From contig JAJDAP010000024.1 of the NCBI GenBank assembly GCA_029261795.1, positions 1 to 62,368 of the forward strand: a stretch of DNA of 62,368 nt, read 5' to 3'. The notes beneath the pieces were generated by a model. That model was not told the origin of the DNA. It was given only the letters and a program-made list of their open reading frames with translations, and made no database searches. Shown here piece by piece: positions 61,301 through 62,368 of this stretch. This DNA is from Deltaproteobacteria bacterium (GTDB taxonomy: Bacteria > Myxococcota_A > UBA9160 > UBA6930). How positions within the stretch are numbered: the stretch's first letter is position 1; every line of letters begins with the position of its first letter. The position numbers were made by a program, and so were the translations under genes.

Positions 61301-61354
61301 GTCCCGTTGGGTTTCGAGGCGCCTAACGACGGGAGAGGGCGCTTGAGGGCCGAA

Positions 61355-61398
61355 TTCAAGGCGGCAACACGGGTTCGAGTCCCGTTGGGGATGCCATT
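61355..61398 (+). repeat. Right attachment site (attR core)
   Basis: Second copy of the 44-bp repeat, from the TTC anticodon to GCCATT of tRNA-Glu. The tRNA 5' half is missing here, so this copy is not a working tRNA gene. Confidence 0.95.
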
Positions 61399-61407
61399 GC
61401 GCATCGT

Positions 61408-61671
61408 TTACCGCTTTGCTTTCAGCAGGTTACGAAGGCGCATTTCGTCGGCCCCCAGCTCCGCCAGTCTGCGCGACGCGCTCCAAACCGCGTTCGGCAC
61501 CTGACCAACCGCCGCGTTTCTCTCGCGGCGACTGCAGGTTGCCCCTCGTGCCAGCGCGAAGATCGAGGAAGGTCCGATGGCCTCGCTCGTCGTCGTCGCT
61601 TCCTTCGCCAGCGACGGCGCACCATCCGACGGGGGATTCGCGACCGCGGAGTAAATCAAGACCCCGACCAA
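61408..61671 (-). CDS. Possible small protein beyond the right attachment site
   Basis: 87 aa. Only the end (SASRRLAELGADEMRLRNLLKAKR) looks like real protein sequence; the first half is Ala/Ser/Pro-rich and may be read-through. It lies 10 bp outside attR, so would have been the gene converging on tRNA-Glu before insertion. No family recognised. Confidence 0.3.
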   Translation of the reverse strand: MVGVLIYSAVANPPSDGAPSLAKEATTTSEAIGPSSIFALARGATCSRRERNAAVGQVPNAVWSASRRLAELGADEMRLRNLLKAKR

Positions 61672-61779
61672 GAAGCAGGGTTCAAATAGCCACGATTCCG
61701 GCTGTCTTCACTTTCCTCCGGGCCCAGAGTCGAGGGTCTGGGTAGAGCAATCGTCGCACCAAGGGGAGAACGGCTTGCA

Positions 61780-62061
61780 ACAGGCGGCACGTTCGACATC
61801 CAGGCGGGCACGACACTCGAGCTCGGTGGGATCCAGGGGTCGCGACACACGCTCTGCGACATCACCACCACCGGCACCGGCAAGTTCGAGATCACCCAGG
61901 TCGCCCTCAACAGGCGGGTCATCATGACCGGTACGACGAGCCATGCTGGCGAGTTCTCGATCGCCGGCAACATCGAAATCGACGGTCTGTTCGACGCGGC
62001 GACCTTCAACCAGTCGGCTGGCAACCTCGATGGCGACAGTACGTTGACGATCGCGGGCGGC
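61780..62061 (+). pseudogene. Fragment of a beta-helical adhesin-like protein
   Basis: 94 codons without a stop and without a start codon: GGTFDIQAGTTLELGG, FSIAGNIEIDG and FNQSAGNLDGDSTLTIAGG are repeats typical of filamentous haemagglutinin and autotransporter passenger domains. The reading frame stays open to the window end, but after 62061 the residues become Arg/Pro-rich and unlike the repeats. It is a broken or truncated piece of a large exported protein. Confidence 0.6.
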
Positions 62062-62179
62062 CGAGGGGGCTTGGCGGGGCGCCGCCGAAGCGTCAACACA
62101 GGCGAGCCATCCGTAGAACTGCCCAGGGTCGCCTCACTCGGGGACCCTCTACGGAGAAATCGTCCCTGCGCGGCTCGCG

Positions 62180-62368
62180 CTAGCCGCGGCTCGTCTTGTG
62201 CCCGTCGCCTTGGCGGATCCGCTCGGTGGCGCCCTCGATCGCGGACGCGAAGCGGTCCGGATCCGTGGAATCCAGCTCGATCCGGTGCGCTTCGGGCCAA
62301 TCGGTGGGCGCTTCGAACGCCGCCCGACTCGCCTCCAGGCGTTCAGGGCCCGCTTCCGAGGCGTCGTC
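62180..62368 (-). CDS. 3' end of a gene running out of the window
   Basis: 62 codons plus stop, open to the last base. The visible C-terminus (PTDWPEAHRIELDSTDPDRFASAIEGATERIRQGD) has the polar, helical ending common in small nucleotide kinases and zeta-toxin-like phosphotransferases, but too little is seen to name it. Confidence 0.5.
   Translation of the reverse strand, partial: DDASEAGPERLEASRAAFEAPTDWPEAHRIELDSTDPDRFASAIEGATERIRQGDGHKTSRG

Larger units (their letters stand above)
52798..61398. mobile_element. Integrative element in tRNA-Glu, about 8.6 kb
   Basis: Bounded by a 44-bp perfect direct repeat (52798-52841 and 61355-61398) that equals the 3' end of tRNA-Glu plus two bases. A tyrosine recombinase gene lies near the left end. 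Contents: integrase, candidate arm sites, a membrane-anchored coiled-coil protein, an ASCH-like protein, a Panacea toxin-antitoxin pair, a zinc-ribbon-like protein, lipoproteins and membrane proteins, and a HerA-like ATPase. No relaxase, replication initiator or virion gene is visible, so it may be mobilised in trans, be a satellite, or be immobile now. Parts of it (57900-59400) are visibly more AT-rich than the host. Confidence 0.93.

Noticed and set aside
52842..61354. Prophage or ICE
   Set aside because: No capsid, tail, terminase, lysis, relaxase or type IV secretion genes are visible; only the integrase and att sites support mobility.

Overview
The window is GC-rich chromosomal DNA, densely packed, with many 1-17 nt gene overlaps and frequent GTG/TTG starts. 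The gene order lptC-lptA-lptB-rpoN-ptsN-hprK-rapZ-EIIA-HPr is the one known from delta-proteobacterial lineages (Myxococcota, Desulfobacterota and relatives). Together with an LPS exporter, ComEC, a bactofilin, a DUF4388/DnaJ protein and many CoA-, P450- and esterase-type genes, it suggests an uncultured aerobic member of that group. The assignment to lineage is inference, because there is no rRNA in the window. The first 145 bases form a perfect palindrome that runs off the edge and is probably a fold-back end of an assembled contig.

Layout. 1-10142 is accessory metabolism: a lipoprotein esterase, an ArsR/DUF2087 regulator divergent from a nitroreductase with a clear operator between them, a class III cyclase-TPR protein, a MoxR/CoxE/DUF4212/Na+ symporter operon, a VOC protein and a small exported protein. 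10213-19471 is the LPS-export/sigma-54/PTS regulatory cluster. It is split by a minus-strand MBOAT plus SGNH-like acylation pair. 19678-23715 is metK-yajC-secD-secF, 23983-26139 a bactofilin and a TolC-like protein, and 26220-32865 ispD-ispF-cysS-uvrB-uvrC. 33006-42205 holds comEC, a P450, an enoyl-CoA hydratase, an AhpD-like protein, a TauE permease, an S9 peptidase and a metalloprotease-like lipoprotein. 42212-50088 is a minus-strand signalling block: DUF4388-DnaJ-TPR, V4R-STAS, an HD-GYP response regulator behind a structured leader, a PEGA protein with a TPR partner, and rmlB with an AAA ATPase. 50217-52664 is a double-domain CoA transferase.

From 52798 to 61398 lies an integrative element of about 8.6 kb in tRNA-Glu(TTC), bounded by a 44-bp direct repeat of the tRNA 3' end. 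It carries a tyrosine recombinase with a divergent box II, candidate integrase arm sites at both ends, a Panacea-type toxin-antitoxin pair, a HerA/DUF87-like ATPase with a duplicated C-terminal winged-helix-like domain (plus a decayed remnant of a second copy), and several small exported, membrane or zinc-ribbon-like proteins of unknown function. No relaxase, replication protein or phage structural gene is visible. This is the part most likely to hold an undescribed system. Outside the element, 61399-62368 holds an adhesin-like coding remnant and the 3' end of a gene that runs out of the window.

All functions are read from motifs, lengths and context by eye. No database search was run.
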